From Solirubrobacter taibaiensis (GTDB lineage: Bacteria > Actinomycetota > Thermoleophilia > Solirubrobacterales > Solirubrobacteraceae), in contig JAPDDQ010000026.1 in assembly GCA_027587225.1 (NCBI GenBank), positions 39,282 through 103,281 of the forward strand: a stretch of DNA of 64,000 nt, read 5' to 3'. Below the pieces are notes generated by a model. That model ran no database searches. It worked only from the letters and a program-made list of their open reading frames with translations, and was not told the origin of the DNA. Positions 8,998 to 16,963 of this stretch are shown here, one piece after another (the first letter of the stretch is position 1; every line of letters starts with the position of its first letter). The position numbers were made by a program, and so were the translations under genes.

Positions 8998-9033
8998 ACA
9001 ACCACCGTAGCGATGGGGCAATGCGTGAAGCTA

Positions 9034-9049
9034 TCATCGAATTCGATGA
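9034..9049. promoter_or_regulatory. Perfect 16-bp palindrome, candidate operator
   Basis: The sequence TCATCGAATTCGATGA is its own reverse complement. It lies in the 48 bp between the divergent aldo/keto reductase and luciferase-like genes and covers the latter's ATG. The only regulator in the cluster is the MarR gene at 10043, and MarR proteins bind short AT-centred palindromes, so it is a plausible MarR operator. Assignment is inference. Confidence 0.4.
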
Positions 9050-10062
9050 CTTCTTCATCGATCTCGGTGCCGCTGTCGATCCTCGACCTCGCGCAGATCC
9101 CGGAGGGCGGTAACGCCCAGACCGCTCTTCATCGTTCGCGTGAGCTCGCGCAGCACGCGGAACGCCTCGGCTACCAGCGCTTCTGGCTGGCCGAGCACCA
9201 CAACATGGCCGGAATCGCGTCCGCGGCCACCTCGGTCGCGATCGGCTTCGTCGCCGAGGGCACGAGCGCGATCCGCGTCGGCGCCGGCGGGGTGATGCTC
9301 CCGAACCACGCGCCGCTCGTGATCGCGGAGCAGTTCGGGACGCTCGAGGCGCTCTACCCGGGCCGGATCGATCTCGGGCTCGGCCGCGCGCCCGGCACCG
9401 ACCAGCCGACGATGCGCGCGCTGCGCCGGGACTTCACGAGCGCGGACACGTTCCCGCAGGACGTCCAGGAGCTGCAGGCGCTGCTCGGTGACGCGGCGCC
9501 CGACCAGCACATCCAGGCCGTGCCGGGCCAGGGCTCGCACATCCCGCTGTGGATCCTCGGCTCTTCGCTGTTCGGCGCCCAGCTCGCCGCCGCGCTCGGC
9601 CTGCCGTATGCGTTCGCTTCGCACTTCGCGCCCGCCGCGCTCGTCCCGGCGATCCAGGTCTACCGCGAGCGCTTCCAGCCTTCCGCGCAGCTCGCCGAGC
9701 CGTACGTGATGCTCGCGGCCAACGTGATCATCGCCGACACCGACGAGGCGGCGCGCAAGCTCGCCACCTCCCAGCAGAAGTCGTTCATCGACGGCGCGTT
9801 CCGCCGCAAGCGCACGCTGCTGCAGCCGCCGATCGACAACATCGACGACTACTGGCACCCGCAGGAGAAGGCGCAGCTGGAGTCGATGCTGAGCTGCTCG
9901 TTCATCGGCTCGCTCGAGACCGTGCAGGAGCAGGTGACGGGCTTCATCGGCGAGCACCAGCCGGACGAGCTGATCGTGGCCACGAGCACCTTCGACCAGC
10001 AGGCGCGACTGGAGTCGCTCGAGCGCCTCGCGAGCCTGACGGATGCCGCCGTACGCGCTTGA
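9046..10062 (+). CDS. LLM-class flavin-dependent oxidoreductase (MsnO8 / luciferase group 1)
   Basis: The protein has 338 residues with the bacterial-luciferase-like TIM-barrel fold. Signature segments are RFWLAEHHNMAGIASA, RVGAGGVMLPNHAPLVIAEQ, and LYPGRIDLGLGRAPGTD, which are typical of the group-1 luciferase-family oxidoreductases that use FMNH2 or F420. The substrate is unknown. The ATG at 9046 has little ribosome-binding sequence and sits inside a palindrome, so translation may be leaderless or regulated. The 3' end overlaps the MarR gene by 20 bp. Neighbouring oxidoreductases suggest oxidation of a xenobiotic or small carbonyl compound. Confidence 0.85.
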   Translation: MTSSSISVPLSILDLAQIPEGGNAQTALHRSRELAQHAERLGYQRFWLAEHHNMAGIASAATSVAIGFVAEGTSAIRVGAGGVMLPNHAPLVIAEQFGTLEALYPGRIDLGLGRAPGTDQPTMRALRRDFTSADTFPQDVQELQALLGDAAPDQHIQAVPGQGSHIPLWILGSSLFGAQLAAALGLPYAFASHFAPAALVPAIQVYRERFQPSAQLAEPYVMLAANVIIADTDEAARKLATSQQKSFIDGAFRRKRTLLQPPIDNIDDYWHPQEKAQLESMLSCSFIGSLETVQEQVTGFIGEHQPDELIVATSTFDQQARLESLERLASLTDAAVRA

Positions 10063-10477
10063 GCCGGCGGCTTCCGAGCACGCTGAGATCCGGGCCGCCC
10101 TGCACGAACTCGTCGGCCGCTTCCTCGCGGACTACGAGCGCGCCGCGAACGCTCACGGGCTGACGCTCACGCAGGCGCGCGTACTCGGGTTCGCGGCCTG
10201 CGAGCCGCTCTCCCAGCGGCGGCTCGCGGAGCGCTTCGGCTGCGACCCGTCGAACATCAGCGTGATCGTGGATCGGCTCGTCGAGCGCGAGCTGGTCGAG
10301 CGCCGGCCGGATCCGGGTGACGGGCGCGTGAAGTTGATCGCGGCCACGGACGCCGGCCGCGGGCTCGCGGACCGCTGCTGCCAGGACCGCGAGTGGCTCG
10401 GGCCCGCGCTCGACGGTCTCACGGCGGATGAGCTCGAGGCCGTCCGTGCGGGACTCACACTGCTCACGCGCGGGTGA
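10043..10477 (+). CDS. MarR-family transcriptional regulator
   Basis: The protein has 144 residues with a winged-helix MarR core: LTLTQARVLGFAACEPLSQ, recognition helix FGCDPSNISVIVDRLVERE, and wing ERRPDPGDGRVKLIAATDAGR. MarR proteins are usually dimeric repressors released by phenolic or oxidising ligands. It overlaps the luciferase-like gene by 20 bp and is followed 16 bp later by the monooxygenase gene, so all three are probably cotranscribed. It is the best candidate to bind the palindrome at 9034-9049. Confidence 0.88.
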   Translation: MPPYALEPAASEHAEIRAALHELVGRFLADYERAANAHGLTLTQARVLGFAACEPLSQRRLAERFGCDPSNISVIVDRLVERELVERRPDPGDGRVKLIAATDAGRGLADRCCQDREWLGPALDGLTADELEAVRAGLTLLTRG

Positions 10478-10493
10478 CGCGACAATCCAGGCT

Positions 10494-11915
10494 GTGGAGC
10501 ACCTCGACGTCGTGATCGTCGGCGCCGGTCTGAGTGGGATCGGCGCCGCCCACCATCTGCAGGACCGCCTGCCCGGGCTCTCCTACGCGATCCTCGAAGG
10601 CCGCGAGGCGATCGGCGGCACGTGGGACCTGTTCCGTTACCCGGGCGTGCGCTCGGACTCGGACATGCAGACGCTCGGCTATCGCTTCAAGCCGTGGACG
10701 GACGAGAAGTCGCTCGCCGATGGCCCGTCGATCCTCGAGTACGTGCGCGAGACCGCGCGCGAGGCCGGCATCGACCAGTACGTGCGGTACGGGCACCAGG
10801 TCCGCGGCGCCGCGTGGGCCGACGGGCGCTGGACGCTCGACATCGAAGGCCGCGAGCCGATCACGACCAGCTTCCTCTACGTGTGCGGCGGCTACTACCG
10901 CTACGACCAGGCGTATCTGCCGTCCTTCGACGACGCCGAGGCTTTCACGGGCGAGATCATCCATCCGCAGTTCTGGCCCGAGGACTTCGACTACACGGGC
11001 AAGCGCGTCGTCGTGATCGGCTCCGGCGCGACCGCGGTGACGATCGTGCCCGCGATGACCGACAAGGCCGCGCACGTGACGATGCTGCAGCGCTCGCCGA
11101 CATACATCCTCTCGCTGCCCTCAAAGGACAAGCTCGGCAACGCGCTGCGCCGGTGGCTGGGGAACCGGCGCGGCTACCAGGTCACGCGCTGGAAGAACGT
11201 CGCCGTCTCGACGCTCGTCTACCAGCTCTCGCAGCGCTTCCCGAAGCTCATGCGCCGGCTGATCCGCAAGGGCGTGCTCGCCCAGGTCCCGGCCGGCTAT
11301 CCCGTCGACACCCACTTCAACCCGACGTACGGGCCGTGGGACCAGCGCCTGTGCCTCGTCCCTGACGGCGACCTGTTCCGAGCAATCAGCCGCGACAAGG
11401 CCTCGATCGTCACCGACCGCGTCGAGCGCTTCACGCCCACCGGTGTCGCGTTGGCCTCGGGCGAACACCTCGACGCCGACGTGATCATCACCGCCACCGG
11501 CCTGAACCTGCAGGCCTTCGGCGGCCTCGCGCTCACCGTCGACGGCGCGCCCGTGCATCTCCCGGACCACCTCGCCTACAAGGGCATGATGCTCTCCGAC
11601 GTCCCGAACTTCGTGTTCACGATCGGCTACACGAACGCGTCCTGGACGCTCAAAGCCGACCTCGTCGCCGAGTTCACCTGCCGCATCCTCGCCCACATGG
11701 GCCAGCACGGCTCCACGACCGTCGTCGCGCACGACGCGGCGGGCGTCGAGCGCGCACCCCTGCTCGACTTCGAGGCCGGCTACGTCCAGCGCTCGCTGCA
11801 CCTGTTCCCGCAGGCCGGCGCCGAGGCCCCGTGGCGGCTCGGCATGAGCTACGCGCAGGACGTCGTCACCCTGCGCCACGGCAAGCTCGACGACGGCGCG
11901 CTCCGCTTCTCATAG
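10494..11915 (+). CDS. FAD-dependent monooxygenase, Baeyer-Villiger type
   Basis: The protein has 473 residues, with an N-terminal FAD Rossmann motif VIVGAGLSGIGAA, then FRYPGVRSDSDMQTLGY, and an exact Baeyer-Villiger fingerprint F-x-G-x3-H-x3-W-P (FTGEIIHPQFWP, residues 151-162). The second, NADPH-binding motif is VVVIGSGATAVT. These enzymes insert oxygen next to a ketone or oxidise heteroatoms. The GTG start at 10494 places the FAD motif about 8 residues from the N terminus, as is normal. It lies 16 bp after the MarR gene and just before the Tm-1-like operon. The substrate is unknown. Confidence 0.88.
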   Translation: MEHLDVVIVGAGLSGIGAAHHLQDRLPGLSYAILEGREAIGGTWDLFRYPGVRSDSDMQTLGYRFKPWTDEKSLADGPSILEYVRETAREAGIDQYVRYGHQVRGAAWADGRWTLDIEGREPITTSFLYVCGGYYRYDQAYLPSFDDAEAFTGEIIHPQFWPEDFDYTGKRVVVIGSGATAVTIVPAMTDKAAHVTMLQRSPTYILSLPSKDKLGNALRRWLGNRRGYQVTRWKNVAVSTLVYQLSQRFPKLMRRLIRKGVLAQVPAGYPVDTHFNPTYGPWDQRLCLVPDGDLFRAISRDKASIVTDRVERFTPTGVALASGEHLDADVIITATGLNLQAFGGLALTVDGAPVHLPDHLAYKGMMLSDVPNFVFTIGYTNASWTLKADLVAEFTCRILAHMGQHGSTTVVAHDAAGVERAPLLDFEAGYVQRSLHLFPQAGAEAPWRLGMSYAQDVVTLRHGKLDDGALRFS

Positions 11916-11927
11916 AGTCCGCGGCCT

Positions 11928-13097
11928 GTGGCCGTTTTGCTGATCGGCACCCTCGACACCAAGGGGGAGGAGCTCGCGTTCCTGCGTTCGCGGCTGCGCC
12001 AGGCCGGGGTGGAGGTGCTGCTGGCCGATGTCGGCACCGGCGGGCCGCCCACGGTGCAGCCCGACATCACGCGCGAGGAGATCAGCGATCGCGACGCGAG
12101 TGATCGTGGCGCGGCGGTGCGCGCGATGGCCGAGGGCGCGGCACGGCTGGCCAAGCGGTTGCACCGTGAGGGCGCGATCGATGGCGTGCTCGGAGCGGGC
12201 GGGTCCGGGAACACCGCGATCGCCACCGCGGCGATGCGGGCGCTGCCGGTCGGGGTGCCGAAGCTGATGGTGTCGACGATGTCGGCGGGCGACACGCGCG
12301 ACTACGTCGGCGGCACCGACGTCACGCTGATGGCGTCGGTCACGGACGTTGCCGGGCTGAACTCGATCAGCGCGCAGATCCTCGCGAACGCCGCGGGGGC
12401 GATGGCAGGGATGGTGGGCGCGCCGCCGATCGAGCCGCACGGCACGAAGCCGCTCATCGGGGCGACGATGTTCGGCGTCACGACGCCGTGCGTGGACCAC
12501 GCGCGCAAGCGCCTCGAAGCCAGCGGCCACGAAGTCCTCGTGTTCCACGCCACCGGCACCGGGGGCCGCGCGATGGAGGCGCTCGTGGAGTCCGGCTTCC
12601 TCGCGGGCGTGCTCGACGTCACCACCACCGAGCTCGCCGACGACCTCGTGGGCGGCGTGCTCACCGCGGGCCCGGACCGCCTGCTGGCCGCGGGCAAGGT
12701 GGGGATCCCGCAGGTGGTGTCCCTGGGCGCGCTCGACATGGTCAACTTCGGCGCGCGCGCCACGGTGCCGCCGCAGTTCGAGCAACGCACCCTGTGCGAG
12801 CACAACCCGTCCGTGACACTGATGCGGACCACCCCGGACGAGTGTGCGGAGCTCGGCGCGCGGATCGCGCGCAAGCTCGCTGCCGCCACCGGACCCACCA
12901 CGCTCTTCCTGCCGCTCCGCGGCCTGTCGCTGCTCGACTCCCCCGGGCAGCCGTTCCACGATCCGGAGGCGGACGCGGCGCTCTTTCGAGCGCTGCGCAC
13001 CGTCGACGGCGACGTCGAGGTGATCGAGATGGACTGCAGCATCAACGACCCGGCCTTCGCGGAGGCGATGGCCGACAAGCTCCTCGCGCTGCTGTGA
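11928..13097 (+). CDS. Tm-1-like ATP-binding domain protein (UPF0261)
   Basis: The protein has 389 residues. The N-terminal VAVLLIGTLDTKGEELAFLR, DVGTGGPP, GVLGAGGSGNTAIATAAMRA and ISAQILANAAGAMAGM segments are characteristic of UPF0261, the family of the N-terminal half of tomato Tm-1, an ATP-binding inhibitor of tobamovirus RNA replication. The bacterial biochemical role is not established. The GTG start follows the monooxygenase stop by 12 bp. Its stop overlaps the next gene's GTG by 4 bp, so the UPF0261 protein and the TIM-barrel protein are coupled, matching the single fused Tm-1 polypeptide of plants and fungi. Confidence 0.88.
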   Translation: MAVLLIGTLDTKGEELAFLRSRLRQAGVEVLLADVGTGGPPTVQPDITREEISDRDASDRGAAVRAMAEGAARLAKRLHREGAIDGVLGAGGSGNTAIATAAMRALPVGVPKLMVSTMSAGDTRDYVGGTDVTLMASVTDVAGLNSISAQILANAAGAMAGMVGAPPIEPHGTKPLIGATMFGVTTPCVDHARKRLEASGHEVLVFHATGTGGRAMEALVESGFLAGVLDVTTTELADDLVGGVLTAGPDRLLAAGKVGIPQVVSLGALDMVNFGARATVPPQFEQRTLCEHNPSVTLMRTTPDECAELGARIARKLAAATGPTTLFLPLRGLSLLDSPGQPFHDPEADAALFRALRTVDGDVEVIEMDCSINDPAFAEAMADKLLALL

Positions 13098-13915
13098 CGG
13101 GCGAGGAGGCACGGGCGCGCCTGCGGGCGACCCTCCGACGCGGCGGCGTGATCATCGGCTCCGGGGCGGGCACGGGCCTGTCGGCCAAGTGCGCGGAGGA
13201 CGGCGGCGCGGACCTGATCATCATTTACAACTCGGGCCGCTACCGGATGGCGGGCCGCGGCTCGCTCGCCGGCCTGATGCCCTACGGCGACGCGAACGCG
13301 ATCGTGCTCGAGATGGCGCGCGAGGTCATCCCGATCGTCAAGGACACGCCGGTGCTCGCCGGCGTCTGCGGGACGGACCCGTTCCGCTCCATGGACCGCT
13401 TCCTCACCACCATCGAGGAAGAGGGCTTCGCGGGCGTGCAGAACTTCCCCACCGTCGGCCTGATCGACGGCACGTTCCGGGCCAACCTGGAGGAGACCGG
13501 CATGGGCTTCGGGCTCGAGGTGGAGATGATCGCCACCGCCGCGAGCATGGGCCTGCTGACCGCGCCGTACGTGTTCGACCCCGGCCAGGCGACCGCGATG
13601 GCCGAAGCTGGGGCCGACGTGCTCGTCCCGCACATGGGCCTGACCACCAACGGCTCGATCGGCGCGCGCACGGCCAAGACGCTCGACGAGTGCGTCAAAG
13701 ACATCCAGGCCATGCGCGACGCGGCGGTGGAGGTCAACCCGAACATCATCGTGCTCTGCCACGGTGGCCCGCTCGCCGAGCCCGAGGACGCCCAGTACGT
13801 GCTCGACCACACCGACGGCATCGCGGGCTTCTTCGGCGCGTCTTCGACCGAGCGCCTGCCCGTCGAGAAGGCGCTCACCGACAACATGCGCCGCTTCAAG
13901 GCGTTGACTGCGTGA
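13094..13915 (+). CDS. Phosphoenolpyruvate hydrolase-family TIM-barrel protein (Tm-1 C-terminal type), copy 1
   Basis: The protein has 273 residues in the family annotated as PEP hydrolase-like or 'TIM-barrel signal transduction' protein. Conserved segments are GSGAGTGLSAKCAEDGGADLI, YNSGRYRMAGRGSLAGLMPYG, VLAGVCGTDPF, GVQNFPTVGLIDG, PHMGLTTNGSIGA, VLCHGGP and GFFGASSTERLPVE, spaced as successive barrel strands. Start is GTG at 13094, sharing GTGA with the upstream stop. It is paired with UPF0261 as in the Tm-1 protein. Its 3' end overlaps a convergent paralogue (13896-14750) by 20 bp. Reaction and substrate are not established. Confidence 0.87.
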   Translation: MTGEEARARLRATLRRGGVIIGSGAGTGLSAKCAEDGGADLIIIYNSGRYRMAGRGSLAGLMPYGDANAIVLEMAREVIPIVKDTPVLAGVCGTDPFRSMDRFLTTIEEEGFAGVQNFPTVGLIDGTFRANLEETGMGFGLEVEMIATAASMGLLTAPYVFDPGQATAMAEAGADVLVPHMGLTTNGSIGARTAKTLDECVKDIQAMRDAAVEVNPNIIVLCHGGPLAEPEDAQYVLDHTDGIAGFFGASSTERLPVEKALTDNMRRFKALTA

Positions 13916-14750
13916 GCCCGATCGGGATCGCCTTGAACTGCTCCGTGGTCGAGGACAGCGCTTCCTCCACCGGCAACCGCTCCACGCTCGAAGCGCCGAC
14001 GAACCCGACCGCCCCCGTGCGGCTCATCACGTAGGCCGCGTCGTCCGGGGTCGCGATCGGCCCGCCATGACAGAGCACCAGGACGTCGGGCTGCTGCGTC
14101 ACCGCCGCGGCCCCGATCGCCTGCACCTGCTCGCACGCCACGTCCAAGGACATCGCCTCCTCGGCGCTCATGCCTATGCTGCCGCCGACCGTCAGGCCCA
14201 TGTGCGCGATCACCGCGTCCGCGCCCGCCGCGGCCATCGCCGCCGCCTCCTGCGGCGTGAACACGTAGACGATCGTGAACAGCCCGAGCTCGTGCGCGGT
14301 GGCGATCATCGCCACCTCGCGGGCGAAGCCCAGGTCGGAGGCCTCCAGCTCACGCCGGATCCGGCCGTCGAACAGGCCCACCGTCGGGAAGTTGTTCACG
14401 CCCGAGAACCCGGCCTCGCTCACCTGCCCGAGGAAGCGGCGCATCACGCGCGTCGGGTCGGTGCCGTTGACCCCCGCGATCACCGGCGTGCGCTGGACGA
14501 CGGGCAGGATCTCGCGCTCGCCCATCTCCATCACGATCGCGTTCGCGTCACCGAGCGCGAGCAGCCCGCACATCGAGCTGTGCCCGGCCATCCGGAAACG
14601 GCCGGAGTTGTAGACGATCACGAGATCGGCGCCGCCGCGCTCGATGAACTTCGCGGAGATCCCCGTGCCCGCGCCGGCGCACACGATCGCCTGCTTTCGG
14701 TCGATTTGGCTTTGCAGGCGACTAATGACCTGCTGCCGGGTGAACTGCAT
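13896..14750 (-). CDS. Phosphoenolpyruvate hydrolase-family TIM-barrel protein, copy 2
   Basis: The protein has 284 residues and is a clear paralogue of the product at 13094-13915: both have GAGTG(L/I)SAK, VYNSGRFRMAG, GVNGTDPTRV, GVNNFPTVGLFDG, AHMGLTVGGSIG, VLCHGGP and GFVGASSVERLPVEEAL. I set the start at the ATG at 14750 because GGGGAGAGG stands 6 nt upstream; the frame stays open far beyond but that extension is not protein-like. It is divergent from the ROK regulator, which is the likely controller. Having two facing copies suggests two substrates or a hetero-oligomer; that is inference. Confidence 0.87.
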   Translation of the reverse strand: MQFTRQQVISRLQSQIDRKQAIVCAGAGTGISAKFIERGGADLVIVYNSGRFRMAGHSSMCGLLALGDANAIVMEMGEREILPVVQRTPVIAGVNGTDPTRVMRRFLGQVSEAGFSGVNNFPTVGLFDGRIRRELEASDLGFAREVAMIATAHELGLFTIVYVFTPQEAAAMAAAGADAVIAHMGLTVGGSIGMSAEEAMSLDVACEQVQAIGAAAVTQQPDVLVLCHGGPIATPDDAAYVMSRTGAVGFVGASSVERLPVEEALSSTTEQFKAIPIGLTQSTP

Positions 14751-14831
14751 CCAGCGCCTCTCCCCAATTTCGTCGACAAGCAACGTAAATATACCGATGA
14801 TGCAAGTTATCCGCTGTGTCAACGACGTATA
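14751..14831. promoter_or_regulatory. Divergent promoter region between TIM-barrel copy 2 and the ROK regulator
   Basis: This stretch is noticeably AT-richer than its surroundings (for example GTAAATATACC at about 14785-14795). A TATAGT hexamer at 14828-14833 could be a -10 element for the ROK gene. On the minus strand a TTGACA (14822-14817) and a TATATT (14793-14788) occur, but their 23-nt spacing is not canonical. It is the natural place for a ROK operator. Confidence 0.4.
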
Positions 14832-16010
14832 GTGGGCGTACAAGTGGCAGTTCCGTCGACAGTTCGGCTCGCGCGCACCGGTGAGGTCCTGGACCTGCTG
14901 CGGCGCGGCGGAGCGGAGACGACGGCCGACCTCGCGGCCGAGATGAGCGTCGCTCGCTCGACGGTCACGGAGCGGCTCGAGGTGCTCTTTCAGCACGGCC
15001 TGATCGTGACCGTGGGGGAGACGAGCGGCGCGCGCGGGCGCCCCGCTTCCCGGCTCGCGTTCAACGCCGCCGCGGGTGTGACCTTGGCCGCCCAGGTGGG
15101 CATGAGCGGCGTGCTGATGGCCGTCACCGACCTCGCCGCCGAAGTGCTCTGGTACCGCAAGGTGGACCTCGACGTGTCCAAGGGGCCGGAGGAGCTGCTG
15201 CGCGTCCTGGACGCGCACTTCGGTGAGGCGCTGCAGGAGCTCGGCCCGCGCGCAGGCCGCCTGTACGGCATGGGCATCGGCCTGGCCGGCGACCTCGAGA
15301 TCGCCGGGACCGCGGTGTCCTGGCGCGCCTTCCCGCTCACCGACCGTCTGCGCGCGCGGTTTGAGTGCCCGGTGCTCGTAGACCGCGACGTGAACTTCCT
15401 CGCGCTCGGCGAGCACCGCACCTCGTGGCCCGAAGCGCGCGTGTTCCTGTGCCTGAAGGTCGGCACGGTGATCGCCTGCGGGCTGATCATCGACGGCCAG
15501 GTGGTCCGTGGCGCCACGGGCTTGCTCGGCGAGGTCGGCCACACCAAGGTCGCCGGCCAGGACGCGCCGTGCACGTGCGGGAGCAGCGGCTGCCTCAACA
15601 CCGTCGCCAGCGGCACCGCGCTCGCGGCTCAGCTGCGCGAGAGCGGGTTCGACGTCCACACCGCGCGCGAGGTGTCCGAGCTCGCCGACCGCGGTGTGCT
15701 CGAGGCCGTCCAGGCCGTGCGCGCGGCCGGCCGCCAGATCGGCGAGGTGATGGCCGCCGCCATCAACCTGCTCAACCCTGACGTGATCGCCGTCTGGGGC
15801 TACCTCGTGGACACCGGCGACCAGTTCCTGGCCGGGATGCAGGAGGCGATCTACAAGACCGCGCTGCCCGCGAGCGCCCGCGCCGTCTCCCTTGCGCGCC
15901 CGCCGCACGGCGACGACGCCGGCCTCCGTGGCGCCGCGCTCACGGTCATTGACTACACGCTGAGCCCCGAAGCAATCGATGCCTTTGTCGCCGAATCAAT
16001 GGCGCATTAG
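14832..16010 (+). CDS. ROK-family transcriptional regulator (NagC/XylR type)
   Basis: The protein has 392 residues: an N-terminal winged helix-turn-helix (LRRGGAETTADLAAEMSVAR, then STVTERLEVLFQHGL), followed by a ROK sugar-kinase-like domain with VDRDVNFLALGEH, GATGLLGEVGHTKV and the zinc motif CTCGSSGC. ROK repressors sense sugars or sugar phosphates. A second in-frame GTG at 14844 is an equally plausible start; neither has a strong ribosome-binding site. It precedes the epimerase/oxidoreductase/Liv operon on the same strand and is divergent from TIM-barrel copy 2, so it probably controls both. Confidence 0.88.
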   Translation: MGVQVAVPSTVRLARTGEVLDLLRRGGAETTADLAAEMSVARSTVTERLEVLFQHGLIVTVGETSGARGRPASRLAFNAAAGVTLAAQVGMSGVLMAVTDLAAEVLWYRKVDLDVSKGPEELLRVLDAHFGEALQELGPRAGRLYGMGIGLAGDLEIAGTAVSWRAFPLTDRLRARFECPVLVDRDVNFLALGEHRTSWPEARVFLCLKVGTVIACGLIIDGQVVRGATGLLGEVGHTKVAGQDAPCTCGSSGCLNTVASGTALAAQLRESGFDVHTAREVSELADRGVLEAVQAVRAAGRQIGEVMAAAINLLNPDVIAVWGYLVDTGDQFLAGMQEAIYKTALPASARAVSLARPPHGDDAGLRGAALTVIDYTLSPEAIDAFVAESMAH

Positions 16011-16087
16011 ATCGACGATCCACAAAAAGAGTTGCGCGGCCGCGTTTAATCTGTAGGCTCCCCCTCGGAACGAGGAGAGGAGAGGCG
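16011..16087 (+). promoter_or_regulatory. Leader and probable promoter of the sugar operon
   Basis: The 77 bp between the ROK gene and the epimerase gene contain an A-rich tract (CACAAAAAGAG), a TTTAAT at about 16046-16051 and a strong purine-rich ribosome-binding site (GAGGAGAGGAGAGG) just before the ATG at 16088. No terminator hairpin was seen, so transcription may also read through from the ROK gene. Confidence 0.35.
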
Positions 16088-16948
16088 ATGAACCCTCTGG
16101 GCGCATCGACATGGATCTGGACGTCCCCGTTCGGGGATGAATCGCTCGAATTGGTTGTTCGAGCCAAGCAATTCGGCTTCGACGTGCTGGAGATCGCCGT
16201 GGAGGACCCGGACCGCATCACGGGGTCGCTCCTGCGCGAGGCCGGCGAGCAGGCCGGCATGACCTTCACGGTGTGCGGGGCGTTCGGGCCCGACCGTGAT
16301 CTGTCGCACGACGACGCGGCCATCCGCGCGATCGGGATCGAGTACGTCAAGCGCTGCGTGGACCTCGCGGTCGAGCTCGGCGCGCCGCACTTCGTCGGCC
16401 CGATGTACTCGGCGGTCGGCAAGACGCGGCTGCTGGACCCGCTCGAGCGCGGCGCCCAGCGCGCGCTCGCCGTAGAGAGCCTGAAGGTCGTCGCCGACTA
16501 CGCGGGCGAGCGCAACGTCGCCCTCGGCGTCGAGCCGCTCAACCGCTTCGAGACCGACCTCGTCAACACGGCCGAGCAGGCGCTCGAGCTGATCGACCTC
16601 GTCGGCTCGCCGAGCCTCGGCGTGCTGCTCGACAGCTTCCACATGAACATCGACGAGAAGTCGCTCGGCGACGCCGTCCGGCTCGTCGGCGGCCACTTGC
16701 TGCAGGTCCACACGTGCGAGAACGACCGCGGCACGCCCGGCACCGGCCACGTGCAGTGGACCGAGCTGTTCGCCGCGCTGCGCGACATCGACTTCGACGG
16801 CCCGCTCGTGATCGAGTCCTTCACCCCGGCGGTCAAGGAGATCGCCAAGGCCGTGAGCCTGTGGCGCCCGCTCGACGCCGAGCCGGATGAGCTTGCCCGC
16901 CGCGGAGCGGCCTTCCTGCGTGCGTCGCTGACCCCCGTCGTGGCCTGA
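16088..16948 (+). CDS. Sugar isomerase/epimerase (D-tagatose/D-psicose 3-epimerase-like)
   Basis: The protein has 286 residues with the xylose-isomerase-like (AP endonuclease 2) TIM barrel. The four metal/catalytic residues of ketose 3-epimerases appear in order and at the expected spacing: Glu in GVEPLNRFE (about 148), Asp in LLDSFHMNIDE (about 181), His in HTCENDRGTPGTGH (about 208) and Glu in VIESF (about 243). The family interconverts ketoses at C3 and includes enzymes acting on keto-glycosides. A strong ribosome-binding site supports the ATG. First gene of the sugar operon, followed 15 bp later by the Gfo/Idh/MocA gene. Confidence 0.85.
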   Translation: MNPLGASTWIWTSPFGDESLELVVRAKQFGFDVLEIAVEDPDRITGSLLREAGEQAGMTFTVCGAFGPDRDLSHDDAAIRAIGIEYVKRCVDLAVELGAPHFVGPMYSAVGKTRLLDPLERGAQRALAVESLKVVADYAGERNVALGVEPLNRFETDLVNTAEQALELIDLVGSPSLGVLLDSFHMNIDEKSLGDAVRLVGGHLLQVHTCENDRGTPGTGHVQWTELFAALRDIDFDGPLVIESFTPAVKEIAKAVSLWRPLDAEPDELARRGAAFLRASLTPVVA

Positions 16949-16963
16949 AGCCAAGGAGCAGTT

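Noticed and set aside
11928..14750. Idea that the Tm-1-like genes form an antiviral defence island
   Set aside because: No nuclease, toxin, phage or mobile-element gene is nearby; the neighbours are oxidoreductases, a ROK regulator and sugar genes.
14751..15908. N-terminal extension of TIM-barrel copy 2 and antisense to the ROK regulator
   Set aside because: The extension is Arg/His-rich antisense sequence; the ATG at 14750 has an excellent ribosome-binding site and fits the family length.
16030..16050. GC palindrome (GCGGCCGC) in the sugar-operon leader as ROK operator
   Set aside because: Short GC-only palindromes are expected by chance in DNA of this composition, and ROK sites are usually AT-containing.
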